From the NCBI RefSeq assembly GCF_016428595.1, contig NZ_JAELVQ010000002.1, positions 352,628 through 416,627 of the forward strand: DNA of 64,000 nucleotides. The letters run 5' to 3'. The notes under the pieces are model-generated. The model was not told where the DNA came from, ran no database searches, and worked only from the letters and a program-made list of their open reading frames with translations. Shown in pieces: positions 44,704 to 53,410 of this stretch; position 1 is the first letter of the stretch; each line of letters begins with the position of its first letter. Origin of the DNA: Snuella sedimenti (GTDB lineage Bacteria > Bacteroidota > Bacteroidia > Flavobacteriales > Flavobacteriaceae). Made by a program: the position numbers and the translations under genes.

Positions 44704-46611
44704 ATGAGTAATTATCACATAAAGCATTTAGAAGAGTACTATCAAGTATACAGAAAATCGGTAAGGGAGCCCGAGAATTTTTGGGAAGAAGTGGCCGAAG
44801 AGCATTTTATGTGGCAAAAAAAATGGGATAATGTTTTGAGCTGGGATTTTAGTAAACCAGAAGTCAAATGGTTCGAAGGTGCACAGCTTAATATTACAGA
44901 GAATTGTATTGACAGACACTTATCCACACGAGGTGATAAAACAGCTATTATTTTTGAACCTAATGACCCAAGTGAAACAGCGGAGCACATTACCTACAAG
45001 CAATTGCATGAACGTGTAAATCAGTTTGCTAATGTACTGAAGGATCAAGGGGTAAAACGTGGTGATCGTGTTTGTATTTACCTACCTATGATTCCGGAAT
45101 TGGCAATATCATTATTGGCATGTGCACGCATAGGTGCTATTCATTCGGTAGTGTTTGCAGGTTTTTCATCTACAGCTTTGGCAACTCGAATTAACGATTG
45201 TGATTGTAAAATGGTTATTACTAGCGACGGATCGTATCGTGGTGCTAAAGCTATTGATTTAAAAGGTATTGTAGATGAAGCTTTAGAAAGCTGTCCTGGT
45301 GTTACCAATGTTTTGGTAGCTAAGCGCATTCATTCAGATATCAATATGAAAGCCGGAAGAGACCAATGGTTACAACCGCTTTTAGATGCTGCTTCTACAA
45401 GCTGTAAGGCAGAAGTTATGGATGCCGAAGATCCTTTGTTTATCTTATATACCTCAGGATCTACTGGTCAGCCTAAAGGCATGGTGCATTCAACAGCAGG
45501 TTATATGGTGTACACGGCTTACACGTTTAAAAATGTGTTCCAATATAGGGAGAACGATGTGTATTGGTGTACGGCAGATATAGGGTGGATTACAGGACAT
45601 AGCTACATTGTTTATGGACCTTTAGCCAATGGATCTACAACTGTTATGTTTGAGGGTGTGCCAAGTTATCCGGATTTCGGACGCTTTTGGGATATTGTTC
45701 AAAAACATAAGGTCAATCAATTTTATACTGCTCCGACAGCTATCCGTGCTTTGGCAAAACAAGGGATGGAATTGGTAGAGCAATACGATCTAACGTCACT
45801 TAAAGTATTAGGTTCGGTAGGTGAACCTATTAACGAAGAAGCTTGGCACTGGTATAATGATAACATTGGGAAAAAGAAAAGTCCAATTGTAGATACTTGG
45901 TGGCAAACAGAAACAGGAGGTATCATGATTACACCAATTCCGTTTGTAACACCTACCAAACCAACGTATGCAACGCTACCTTTTATAGGGATTCAGCCGG
46001 CTTTAATGGATGAAAACGGTAAGGAACTTAAAGGTAATCAAGTAGAAGGACGTTTGTGTATTAAATTCCCTTGGCCAAGTATGGCACGAACTATTTGGGG
46101 TAACCACCAGCGTTATAAGGATACTTATTTTTCAGCATTTGAAAATAAATATTTTACAGGTGATGGTGCCTTAAGAGATGAGGTAGGGTATTATCGTATT
46201 ACAGGTCGTGTAGACGACGTTATTATTGTTTCAGGGCACAACCTAGGTACAGCACCAATAGAAGATGCAATCAATGAACATCCAGCTGTAGCAGAATCGG
46301 CTATAGTAGGTTTCCCGCATGATGTAAAAGGGAATGCTTTATATGGTTATGTGATATTGAAAGATACAGGGGAATATCGTGACCATAACAACTTAAGAAA
46401 AGAAATCAATCAAATTATTACAGAGCATATAGGACCAATAGCAAAACTGGATAAGATTCAGTTTACCAAAGGGCTTCCTAAAACTAGGTCGGGAAAAATT
46501 ATGCGTCGTATATTGCGAAAAATTGCACAGCGCGATACGAGTAATTTGGGAGATACAAGTACGTTATTGAACCCTGAAGTGGTTCAAGACATTATGGATA
46601 ATGTTAAGTAA
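44704..46611 (+). CDS. acs: Acetate--CoA ligase (acetyl-CoA synthetase, AMP-forming)
   Basis: 635 residues, near the usual 650. An N-terminal ACAS_N segment ('YQVYRKSVREPENFWEEVAEE') leads to the adenylation core: phosphate loop 'YTSGSTGQPKG' at 249-259, 'YWCTADIGWITGHSYIVYGPL', 'DTWWQTETGGIMITP', 'TGDGALRDEVGYYRITGRVDDVI' and the C-terminal 'GLPKTRSGKIMRR' with catalytic Lys598, the site acetylated in control of this family. The enzyme activates acetate with ATP and CoA in the cytosol. It is the last gene of the amino-sugar run, 54 bases after glmM, where it could recycle acetate freed by the PIG-L domain. General acetate use is the alternative. Confidence 0.96.
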   Translation: MSNYHIKHLEEYYQVYRKSVREPENFWEEVAEEHFMWQKKWDNVLSWDFSKPEVKWFEGAQLNITENCIDRHLSTRGDKTAIIFEPNDPSETAEHITYKQLHERVNQFANVLKDQGVKRGDRVCIYLPMIPELAISLLACARIGAIHSVVFAGFSSTALATRINDCDCKMVITSDGSYRGAKAIDLKGIVDEALESCPGVTNVLVAKRIHSDINMKAGRDQWLQPLLDAASTSCKAEVMDAEDPLFILYTSGSTGQPKGMVHSTAGYMVYTAYTFKNVFQYRENDVYWCTADIGWITGHSYIVYGPLANGSTTVMFEGVPSYPDFGRFWDIVQKHKVNQFYTAPTAIRALAKQGMELVEQYDLTSLKVLGSVGEPINEEAWHWYNDNIGKKKSPIVDTWWQTETGGIMITPIPFVTPTKPTYATLPFIGIQPALMDENGKELKGNQVEGRLCIKFPWPSMARTIWGNHQRYKDTYFSAFENKYFTGDGALRDEVGYYRITGRVDDVIIVSGHNLGTAPIEDAINEHPAVAESAIVGFPHDVKGNALYGYVILKDTGEYRDHNNLRKEINQIITEHIGPIAKLDKIQFTKGLPKTRSGKIMRRILRKIAQRDTSNLGDTSTLLNPEVVQDIMDNVK

Positions 46612-46633
46612 CTAACTTTTATTAAAAAACATA

Positions 46634-46674
46634 AAAATGGGATTATTTACGATTTGAGTAGATAGTCCCATTTT
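46634..46674. terminator. Terminator-like hairpin between acs and the exonuclease gene
   Basis: AAAATGGGA (46634-46642) and TCCCATTTT (46666-46674) form a nine-base perfect stem with a 23-base loop. The stop of the minus-strand exonuclease gene (46647-46649) lies in the loop. T-rich DNA follows on both strands, better on the minus strand. The large loop lowers confidence. Confidence 0.5.
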
Positions 46675-47309
46675 AATTCCTTTTTCTTGTCAAGTCTAGC
46701 CAGTATTTTTAAGAATACAAAAGCCGTAATAAGGGCATCGCCAGTGGCGGTATGTCGATCTACTTTAGGAACGTTTAGTTCTCTGCATAAATCGTCTAGA
46801 GTATAATGGTTTAAATGGTTTTGATAGATAATATGTTTCGATTTGTTATATAAGGAACCTGTATCAATAAACGTATTCTTTAGACTTCCTAAGTTATGCC
46901 TTAAGAGCATTTCGTTAATCATGTTTCTATCAAAATTAGCATGATGGGCAATAAGTACCGCATCTTTAATATAATCTAGAAATATTTTTATGGCTTCCAG
47001 TTCAGAAATCTTTTCCAGATCGCTATGCTTCATTAAACCATGTATTTTTACTGTTTCTGGTTTAAAAATAGCTTGTCTTAAGTACAATTCTAAACTTTTG
47101 TTTACTTGAATGACTTTATTGGTAAAAGATACAGCTCCAATGGATAGTATCCTGTCTTCCTTTATGTTAAATCCTGTGGTTTCGGTATCAAGTGCAACAA
47201 ATCTTGTATTTTGAATGGCTTCCTTTGGGTGTTTATTAAATTTATCAACGTAGGTATTCCAAAAGTCGGGATATTCTTTTCTTTTTTTATTGAACCAAGG
47301 TAACTTCAT
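46647..47309 (-). CDS. DnaQ-like 3'-5' exonuclease
   Basis: 220 residues with a DEDDh exonuclease domain: Exo I 'FVALDTETTGFN', Exo II 'LIAHHANFDRNMINEML', and Exo III 'DRHTATGDALIT' with the His and final Asp. The N-terminal 35 residues are basic. Related proteins include the Pol III epsilon subunit and stand-alone exonucleases; replicative epsilon would be shorter in its leader and lies elsewhere in most genomes. The start codon directly abuts the stop of the upstream cNMP/CBS/DUF294 gene, so the two are translationally coupled. This exact pair is known from other bacteria, often near acetate genes; its role is not established. Confidence 0.9.
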   Translation of the reverse strand: MKLPWFNKKRKEYPDFWNTYVDKFNKHPKEAIQNTRFVALDTETTGFNIKEDRILSIGAVSFTNKVIQVNKSLELYLRQAIFKPETVKIHGLMKHSDLEKISELEAIKIFLDYIKDAVLIAHHANFDRNMINEMLLRHNLGSLKNTFIDTGSLYNKSKHIIYQNHLNHYTLDDLCRELNVPKVDRHTATGDALITAFVFLKILARLDKKKELKWDYLLKS

Positions 47310-49229
47310 CTACATAAAATTGGTTAAACTAAAACGGAGTTTAATAGACTCTTGTACTTCGTTAATAGGTTTAAAGCACCGGCGGAGTTTTAACTTTTCC
47401 TCTTTCGATAACGATTCCAGTTTAATAAACTTGCCAGAATCATTATGCATTAAGCCCTGTTTGGTCTTAAATTTAAGTAAAGCCTTAAACGCATAGGAGC
47501 AAGATTCGAATAACTCTTTATTGGCTGGTTCTAATTCTGCTAATTTTTCATAGCGTTCGGCTGTGTTATTTACGCCTTTAATTTGTTTGCTTAAAGTTAG
47601 TAGTCGTGCAGCATCAATAAGTGGCATAAGCGCCCTTTTTTTTATATTGAAAAGATTTTTTTGCTCACCGTTTTGTTCTACTAAAAACTGTTTGAAAAAG
47701 CCTAATGGCGACGGACTTTTTAAGGCATCTTTACCTAAAAAGCTGTAAAATAGCGAAGTATTACCTAATGTTTTATAGATAGTCTCTGTTAATTTATCTT
47801 CATGGTTTTTATCGCCATAAATCCTGCTGTAATCAAAGAAAATGGAGGATAGTAAAATAGCTTTTTCATTAGGGTTAAGTATCCAATCTGTAAATTGCCT
47901 TTTCCATTTGGATAATGATTTGCACCATTCTGGGTTACTGGCCATCATGTCGGCTTCACAGTACTCGAATCCAATTTTGTTTAAAGATTTGGTTATTAAC
48001 CTTGAAAGTTCTAAAAAGTAATTTTGTGTTTCCTCGTATTTGTCTTCCGTTACATCCTCGAATACAAGCGCGTTATCCTGATCGGTAAACAATAGTTGCT
48101 CATTTCTTCCCTGACTCCCAATGGCCAGCCAAGAGAACTTAACAGGCGGAGGAGAAGGCATTTTATCAATAGATAATTCTATAACGCGTACAGTAACAGC
48201 ATCATTAATTTTTGAAACTAATTTTAAAATATGCGATAAGGGGATATTTTGATCCAGATAACTTTTTAATAAGCTATTGGTTTTTTGCCTGGCACTTCTT
48301 AGTGTTTTTGTACGTTTAGCACGCTTTATTTCTTTTAATATAAAGGCAGGATTGTTACCTAGGTCAACCAAAATATCATGGTGAGTTAAAACACCAATTA
48401 GTTTTGAATTTACTGTGCCATCTTTAGTAATACATAAATGTCCAATACTGTGCTTAATCATTTGTAATTGCCCTTGGGCAACAGTTATATCCTTTCTGTC
48501 TGTTATAACAGGGCTTGTCATAATATTTGCAACAGGGGTGTTTATAGGGAATAAACCAGTTGCAATTCTGTTTTTAAGATCACTATTGGTAATAATACCA
48601 ACAGGTTGTTTTTTATTATTGACCACTATGATACATCCAATTTTGTGCTTACTCATTTTAACAGCAGCTTCTTGTGATGTGGTTTTTGAAGTGCAAGTAA
48701 TTGGTCTTTTCGTATAATTAGCAGTTTGGAAAAAAACAATATCGTTGGATTGGTTAGGGAGGTAGTCTATAAATATTTTTTCATTTTCTTCTGCTGTATA
48801 AGGATCGTAGGCATTAGAAGCAAATGACGTTATGAGATATTTGTATACTTTAACATTGTTATTGGTAACCGATTTGAAAATTTCTATAGGAATACCGTAA
48901 ACTATAGACTCTTCGTTGGCAACAGCCGTAAGCTTATAATTTTCCTCTATAATTAAGGGTCTTACGCCAAAGATATCACCTGCGTCATTGATGCTTACCA
49001 TATTCATTTTATTGTCATTGGTACGATGGTATAAACTTACAGCACCGTTTCGGACGATATAAAAATAGTTATGGTACGTATCATCTTTGCTGAATACAAT
49101 ATCACCCTTTTCCAGATACATTATGTTAACCTCTTTGGCTATTTCCAATAAATCATTTTCATTGAGCTTATCGAAAGGCGGGTAACTTATTAAAAAATCG
49201 CATACGCGCTCGGCAATGGAGTTCTTCAT
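47310..49229 (-). CDS. cNMP-binding / CBS / DUF294 nucleotidyltransferase-like protein
   Basis: 639 residues with four parts: a cyclic-nucleotide-binding-like domain (about 13-130, 'YLEKGDIVFSKDDTYHNYFYIVRNGAVSLYH'), two CBS repeats (about 165-220 and 232-290, 'AAVKMSKHKIGCIIVVNNKKQPVGIITNSDL'), a DUF294 nucleotidyltransferase-like domain (about 325-470) with 'AIGSQGRNEQLLFTDQDNALVF' (Gly-Ser at 371-372, Asp383, Asp385), and the DUF294 C-terminal helical domain (480-639). The whole resembles PII-uridylyltransferase-like signalling proteins with nucleotide-sensing front ends. The target of the putative nucleotidyl transfer is unknown. It shares an operon with the exonuclease (no gap) and lies 42 bases downstream of ppk2 on the same strand. 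Confidence 0.9.
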   Translation of the reverse strand: MKNSIAERVCDFLISYPPFDKLNENDLLEIAKEVNIMYLEKGDIVFSKDDTYHNYFYIVRNGAVSLYHRTNDNKMNMVSINDAGDIFGVRPLIIEENYKLTAVANEESIVYGIPIEIFKSVTNNNVKVYKYLITSFASNAYDPYTAEENEKIFIDYLPNQSNDIVFFQTANYTKRPITCTSKTTSQEAAVKMSKHKIGCIIVVNNKKQPVGIITNSDLKNRIATGLFPINTPVANIMTSPVITDRKDITVAQGQLQMIKHSIGHLCITKDGTVNSKLIGVLTHHDILVDLGNNPAFILKEIKRAKRTKTLRSARQKTNSLLKSYLDQNIPLSHILKLVSKINDAVTVRVIELSIDKMPSPPPVKFSWLAIGSQGRNEQLLFTDQDNALVFEDVTEDKYEETQNYFLELSRLITKSLNKIGFEYCEADMMASNPEWCKSLSKWKRQFTDWILNPNEKAILLSSIFFDYSRIYGDKNHEDKLTETIYKTLGNTSLFYSFLGKDALKSPSPLGFFKQFLVEQNGEQKNLFNIKKRALMPLIDAARLLTLSKQIKGVNNTAERYEKLAELEPANKELFESCSYAFKALLKFKTKQGLMHNDSGKFIKLESLSKEEKLKLRRCFKPINEVQESIKLRFSLTNFM

Positions 49230-49271
49230 ACTACTATAGTTATAAAAGGAATTGATTTTTATAAAAGTGAG

Positions 49272-50150
49272 TTATTCGCTTTCTAACTGGCTTTTATAAA
49301 GCTTTAAATTGTCCTTAATATCATCATCTAACTCTGGCTCTTGTATATCGGTGTATTTGCTAAGTGTTTCATACATTATTTTGGCAACAATGTATCTAGC
49401 TGTAGCTTTATCGTCCGCTGGTATGCTGTACCAAGGCGCATGGGGCTTAGATGTTCTGTTTATAGCGTCTTCATAACACTCTTGATAACGTTCCCATAGT
49501 TTGCGTTCTTTTAGGTCTCCTGGAGAAAATTTCCAGTTCTTTTCTTGTTTGTTTAAGCGCCTTAACAAGCGCTTTCTTTGTTCCTCTTTCGATAGGTTTA
49601 AATAGAACTTGAAAATAATGGTGCCATTCTCTGTAATGTGCTTTTCAAAATTATTAATCTGTTCAAAGCGCTTGTCCCAAAAAGCATCATTAATATCATC
49701 TACTGATTTAATTGTAGGGATGTTTTCGTTTAAAATATATTCCGGGTGTACACGTGTTACTAAAACATTTTCATAATGGGTTCTATTAAACACACCAAAT
49801 TTACCGCGTTCTGGCAGTACTATATAATGTCGCCATAAAAAATCATGCTTTAATTCTATTTCGGTGGGAACTTTAAAACTGTGAACTACAACTCCTTGTG
49901 CATTTAGGTTTTTGAAGACTTCCCTTATTAAACTGTCTTTTCCAGATGTATCCATGCCTTGCAAGCACACTAAGGCAGCATATTTACCATGTGCGTACAT
50001 GGTGTTTTGAAGTTTGCCCAGTTTTTTTGTAACAAATTTTAAGGCATCTTCAATGTTCTTTTTGGAAGTATCTAAATCGTAGCATGTAGGTTGGTCTTCT
50101 AATTTTATTTGTGAATCTACTTTAAAGTCTTGAGGTGATATTTTTCTCAT
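49272..50150 (-). CDS. ppk2: Polyphosphate kinase 2 family protein
   Basis: 292 residues, single PPK2 domain. Walker A 'LQGMDTSGKDSLIREVF' (Lys71), Walker B region 'FGVFNRTHYENVLVTRVHPE' (121-135), and the lid 'RLLRRLNKQEKNWKFSPGDLKERKLW'. The 'FNRTHYE' form and the N-terminal 'YAHGKYAALVCLQG' match the polyphosphate:nucleotide phosphotransferase branch, which uses polyphosphate to phosphorylate AMP, ADP or GDP. It probably starts a unit with the DUF294 and exonuclease genes. The subclass (AMP or ADP) cannot be fixed by eye. Confidence 0.92.
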   Translation of the reverse strand: MRKISPQDFKVDSQIKLEDQPTCYDLDTSKKNIEDALKFVTKKLGKLQNTMYAHGKYAALVCLQGMDTSGKDSLIREVFKNLNAQGVVVHSFKVPTEIELKHDFLWRHYIVLPERGKFGVFNRTHYENVLVTRVHPEYILNENIPTIKSVDDINDAFWDKRFEQINNFEKHITENGTIIFKFYLNLSKEEQRKRLLRRLNKQEKNWKFSPGDLKERKLWERYQECYEDAINRTSKPHAPWYSIPADDKATARYIVAKIMYETLSKYTDIQEPELDDDIKDNLKLYKSQLESE

Positions 50151-50233
50151 GATAAAGAATGTTGGTTATGATTTAGTAAATATAATAAAACAATAATTTC
50201 GATGAACCGCAAGCTTAGTTATTATGTTTTTGA

Positions 50234-50241
50234 TACTTTTG
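50234..50241 (+). promoter_or_regulatory. Promoter -7 element for the 50274 gene
   Basis: TACTTTTG matches TAnnTTTG exactly and lies 32 bases before the ATG. No TTG at standard spacing. Confidence 0.45.
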
Positions 50242-50273
50242 GAACACCTACTTATTAATTTAACCCAAAAACC

Positions 50274-51038
50274 ATGAAAAAACATTACCTATGTTTCGTA
50301 ATCTTTATTATTTATTCAGAGTTTCAAGCGCAAGAACAGTTTAACGATGTGGATTCCGATCTTGTTTATGCTTATTCACATGTTAAGTCTGCTTATAAAT
50401 CCAACAATATTACACACTTAAAGTATTATGCAAACCGATCGTTAGAGGCTTTTAAACGAGCCAAGCCAAAATTAAAAGCCTGTAATTGTGAGACGGCTTA
50501 TGATAATGCTTACGACAGTATTGAATTATTGGCCCATGTAGACAATGCCGAAACTTTTGAAGATGGACGGTTTTATGTTAAACGGGCTCGTGATTTGGCA
50601 AAGCAGAGTATTATTGACCTAGATAAATGTACGGTTGGAAATACTACAAACGCTACAGAAGAAGTAGCATCTGAAAGCTCAAATGATGATATTGCAACGC
50701 TACAGCATGAGCAGAATAAGCTAAAGGAAATGCAAGAAGCGTTGCGGTTAAAAGGGCAACAAATAAAGGAAAAAATAGAAGAGCAAAAACAAAAGGAACT
50801 AGATTTAAAAAAAGAACAGCTTATAAAATCCTATAAAGAAGTATTAGCCTCCAATATTAAGAGTTATAATGAACTTCTAGAAACATGTAATTGTAAGTAT
50901 GAAGTATTTGATCCTGTCGATAAAACAGAAACGATTAAAACTAGAAGTGTTGAAGATATCAAGACGTACTTCGTTAATGGTCTAAAAGATTTAACTTCTA
51001 ACTACTTGTCTCAGTTAGAACTGTGTGATGTTGATTAA
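50274..51038 (+). CDS. Secreted coiled-coil protein of unknown function
   Basis: 254 residues. A signal peptide ends at 'EFQAQEQ' (about residue 19). The mature N-terminal half is helical with 'HVKSAYKSNNITHLKYYANRSLEAFKRAKPKLKACNCETAYDNAYDSIELL', which carries a Cys-x-Cys. Residues about 135-190 form a charged coiled coil ('LQHEQNKLKEMQEALRLKGQQIKEKIEEQKQKELDLKKEQ'; shown to its pattern, Glu/Lys/Gln-rich heptads). A second 'ETCNCKYEVF' repeats the Cys-Asn-Cys motif near residue 210. Four cysteines in two C-N-C motifs suggest disulfides. I do not recognise the family; it is probably periplasmic. The gene stands alone and is followed directly by a 165-base palindromic element. Confidence 0.6.
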   Translation: MKKHYLCFVIFIIYSEFQAQEQFNDVDSDLVYAYSHVKSAYKSNNITHLKYYANRSLEAFKRAKPKLKACNCETAYDNAYDSIELLAHVDNAETFEDGRFYVKRARDLAKQSIIDLDKCTVGNTTNATEEVASESSNDDIATLQHEQNKLKEMQEALRLKGQQIKEKIEEQKQKELDLKKEQLIKSYKEVLASNIKSYNELLETCNCKYEVFDPVDKTETIKTRSVEDIKTYFVNGLKDLTSNYLSQLELCDVD

Positions 51039-51041
51039 TTT

Positions 51042-51206
51042 AGAGACTGTTTAAATTCCACCTTTTGGTTTTGTTATGTCCCCTTTTTTGACCACTTTTC
51101 GTTATGAAAATCCTCATTTAGCGCTGCTAAACTCCGGTTTTAAAGTCTTAATTGGCAAAAAAAATGACCTATAACAAATTTCAAAAACGAATTTTAAACA
51201 GTCTCT
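51042..51206. repeat. 165-base imperfect palindromic element, copy A
   Basis: Terminal inverted repeats AGAGACTGTTTAAATT (51042-51057) and AATTTTAAACAGTCTCT (51190-51206). The interior 'CACTTTTCGTTATGAAAATC', then 'CTCATTTAGCGCTGCTAAAC' resembles the interior of the 163-base element at 54446. No coding capacity. Non-autonomous palindromic repeats like this are common between genes in Flavobacteriaceae. Confidence 0.7.
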
Positions 51207-51386
51207 TACTTTATTTGATAATCGAGATTTAAATGCTTCGAGGGTTGCCTCGAATTCAAAAAATAATTTCCTATAATGCCTCGTATGCTTGCACCGAGGT
51301 AGTTTACTTTGTTAATAGTGTTTAATTTTAAGATTTCTTTTTGATTTCGAGCCTACAATAAATACTATCTTTAGCTCAAAAAAAAT

Positions 51387-52799
51387 ATGCGCTTATTAAG
51401 AACGGTTACTTTTTTGTTTTGTATGCTATGTTTTGTGCTTGTTAAAGCCCAAACAGATGAGGAGGTGATAAAAACAATATATAAGACTTCTTTAACTAAC
51501 GGTCAAAGCTACGAGTGGTTACGCTATTTATCAAACCAGATTGGAGGGCGTTTGTCAGGCTCTATAAATGCGCAAAAGGCAGTAGAGTGGACAAAAGAAG
51601 AACTTGATAAATTAGGTTTGGATAAAGTCTGGTTGCAACCTGTTATGGTACCCAAATGGATTAGGGGTATTAAAGAGCATGCTTATATAGAGTCTGCGGC
51701 TGGAAAAACCACGACAGTAAATATATGTGCTCTGGGAGGATCTATAGCGACACCAGCATTAGGAATTAAAGCGAATGTAGTAGAAGTGCATAGCTTTGAA
51801 GCATTAGAAGCGCTAGGTAAGGAAAATATAGAAGGTAAGATCGTATTTTTTAACCGACCAATGCAGGCCGATTTAATAATAACGTATGAGGCCTATGGAG
51901 GGTGTGTTAACCAACGCTATAGTGGTGCTGTAGAAGCTGCAAAATATGGTGCTATAGGCGTTATTGTACGTTCCATGAATTTAAGGTTGGATGATTATCC
52001 GCATACTGGGAGTATGACATACAATAATTTGCCAGTGGAACAGCGTATTCCGTCTGCAGCCATTAGTACCAATGATGCTGAGTTATTGAGTACCATGTTA
52101 AAGTTGGATAAAGGGACACAATTGTATTTTAAACAAAGCTGCAAGCAGTTAAAAGATGTGCAATCGTATAATGTTATTGGAGAGATTACCGGCAGCGAGT
52201 ACCCAAATGAGTATATACTTGTTGGTGGTCATTTGGATTCGTGGGACTTGGGAGATGGATCTCACGATGATGGTGCAGGTGTTGTACAATCTATGGATGT
52301 TTTAAGATTGCTTAAAAAATCTGGAATAAAGCCTAAAAGAAATATTCGAGTGGTTTTATTTATGAATGAAGAAAATGGACTAAGAGGTGCTACAAAATAT
52401 GCCCAGGAGGCTAAGCAGAAAGGAGAAAACCACATATTTGCTTTGGAAAGTGATGCAGGGGGATTTACGCCACGCGGGTTTGCATTCGATTGTAATGATG
52501 TAAGTTTTAATCAGGTATTGAGTTGGAAGCATTTGTTTAAACCTTATTTGATACACTATTTTGAAAAGGCTGGTAGTGGGGCCGATGTAGGTCCTCTAAA
52601 AACAAGTACAAACGTATTAGCAGGCTTACGCCCCGATTCGCAACGTTATTTTGACCACCATCATGCAAGCAATGATACGTTTGATGCTGTTAATAAACGG
52701 GAATTGGAACTAGGCGCGGCTACTATGACGGCTTTAGTGTATTTATTTGATAAATATGGTGTTAATCCTATTTCAAACGAAAACGAATTAAAGAAATAA
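51387..52799 (+). CDS. M28 family zinc metallopeptidase, secreted
   Basis: 470 residues with a signal peptide ending near 'VLVKAQTD' (residue 21). A PA-type lid domain (about 125-240, 'IEGKIVFFNRPMQ', 'AAKYGAIGVIVRSMN') is inserted before the catalytic part. The M28 ligands are His282 ('VGGHLDSWDLGDG'), Asp294/295 ('SHDDGAGV'), Glu328 or 329 ('MNEENGLRG', catalytic and metal), Asp356 ('ALESDAGG') and a His in 'FDHHHASNDTFD' (424-426). Family members are aminopeptidases or carboxypeptidases such as plasma glutamate carboxypeptidase. It would act in the periplasm or outside on peptides. An exported DinB-like gene follows 26 bases downstream, suggesting a two-gene operon. Confidence 0.93.
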   Translation: MRLLRTVTFLFCMLCFVLVKAQTDEEVIKTIYKTSLTNGQSYEWLRYLSNQIGGRLSGSINAQKAVEWTKEELDKLGLDKVWLQPVMVPKWIRGIKEHAYIESAAGKTTTVNICALGGSIATPALGIKANVVEVHSFEALEALGKENIEGKIVFFNRPMQADLIITYEAYGGCVNQRYSGAVEAAKYGAIGVIVRSMNLRLDDYPHTGSMTYNNLPVEQRIPSAAISTNDAELLSTMLKLDKGTQLYFKQSCKQLKDVQSYNVIGEITGSEYPNEYILVGGHLDSWDLGDGSHDDGAGVVQSMDVLRLLKKSGIKPKRNIRVVLFMNEENGLRGATKYAQEAKQKGENHIFALESDAGGFTPRGFAFDCNDVSFNQVLSWKHLFKPYLIHYFEKAGSGADVGPLKTSTNVLAGLRPDSQRYFDHHHASNDTFDAVNKRELELGAATMTALVYLFDKYGVNPISNENELKK

Positions 52800-52825
52800 T
52801 TTTATAATTACTAAAACTTAAACCT

Positions 52826-53404
52826 GTGAAACAGCTAGTATTTTTTGTCCTCTCAATACTTTTTTTTAATCAATTAATAGCACAAGACATGTCAAAAGAA
52901 GTGTTACCGTATTATGAAATCCCAGAGTATCCCGAAACTTATACTGCAGGTACTGTTGCTGCAAGGGTTGTTGATGGCTTGGGCTATAGATATTATTGGG
53001 CTACTGAAGGGTTACGAGATGAAGATTTAGCTTATAAACCAAGTGATTCGGGACGGACAACAGCAGAAACTATAGACCATATTTACGATTTAAGCAATGT
53101 AATCCTAAATGCGGCATTGCAAAAGGTTAATGTTAAGAATGATGATGCCAAAATGACTTTTGAACAAAAGCGCAAAAAAACATTGGAAAACTTTAAGGAA
53201 GCTGCAGATATTTTTAGGACTTCTCAGGACATTTCTGTATATACAATAAAGTTTGGGAAGCGTGAGTTTCCGTTTTGGAATGGCATAAATGGACCTATTG
53301 AGGATGCTGTTTGGCACTGTGGACAAGTCGTTTTATTGAGGCGTGCTTCTGGAAATCCATTTAACTCGAAAGCAAACGTTTTTACAGGTAAATTAAGAGA
53401 GTAA
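52826..53404 (+). CDS. Exported DinB-like four-helix protein
   Basis: 192 residues, starting at GTG 52826: the GTG opens a clean signal peptide (MKQLVFFVLSILFFNQLIAQ), which decides this start. The mature part has DinB/YfiT-type helices with 'ATEGLRDEDLAYKPSDSGRTTAETIDHIYDLSNVIL' and 'IEDAVWHCGQVVLLRRASGNP'; His86-like in 'IDHIYD' and His in 'WHCGQ' are at positions where DinB proteins bind a metal. DinB-fold proteins include thiol transferases and maleylpyruvate isomerases, generally cytosolic, so an exported member is unusual. The function is unknown. It converges on the TolB-like gene with 6 bases between stops. Confidence 0.72.
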   Translation: MKQLVFFVLSILFFNQLIAQDMSKEVLPYYEIPEYPETYTAGTVAARVVDGLGYRYYWATEGLRDEDLAYKPSDSGRTTAETIDHIYDLSNVILNAALQKVNVKNDDAKMTFEQKRKKTLENFKEAADIFRTSQDISVYTIKFGKREFPFWNGINGPIEDAVWHCGQVVLLRRASGNPFNSKANVFTGKLRE

Positions 53405-53410
53405 GAGGCA

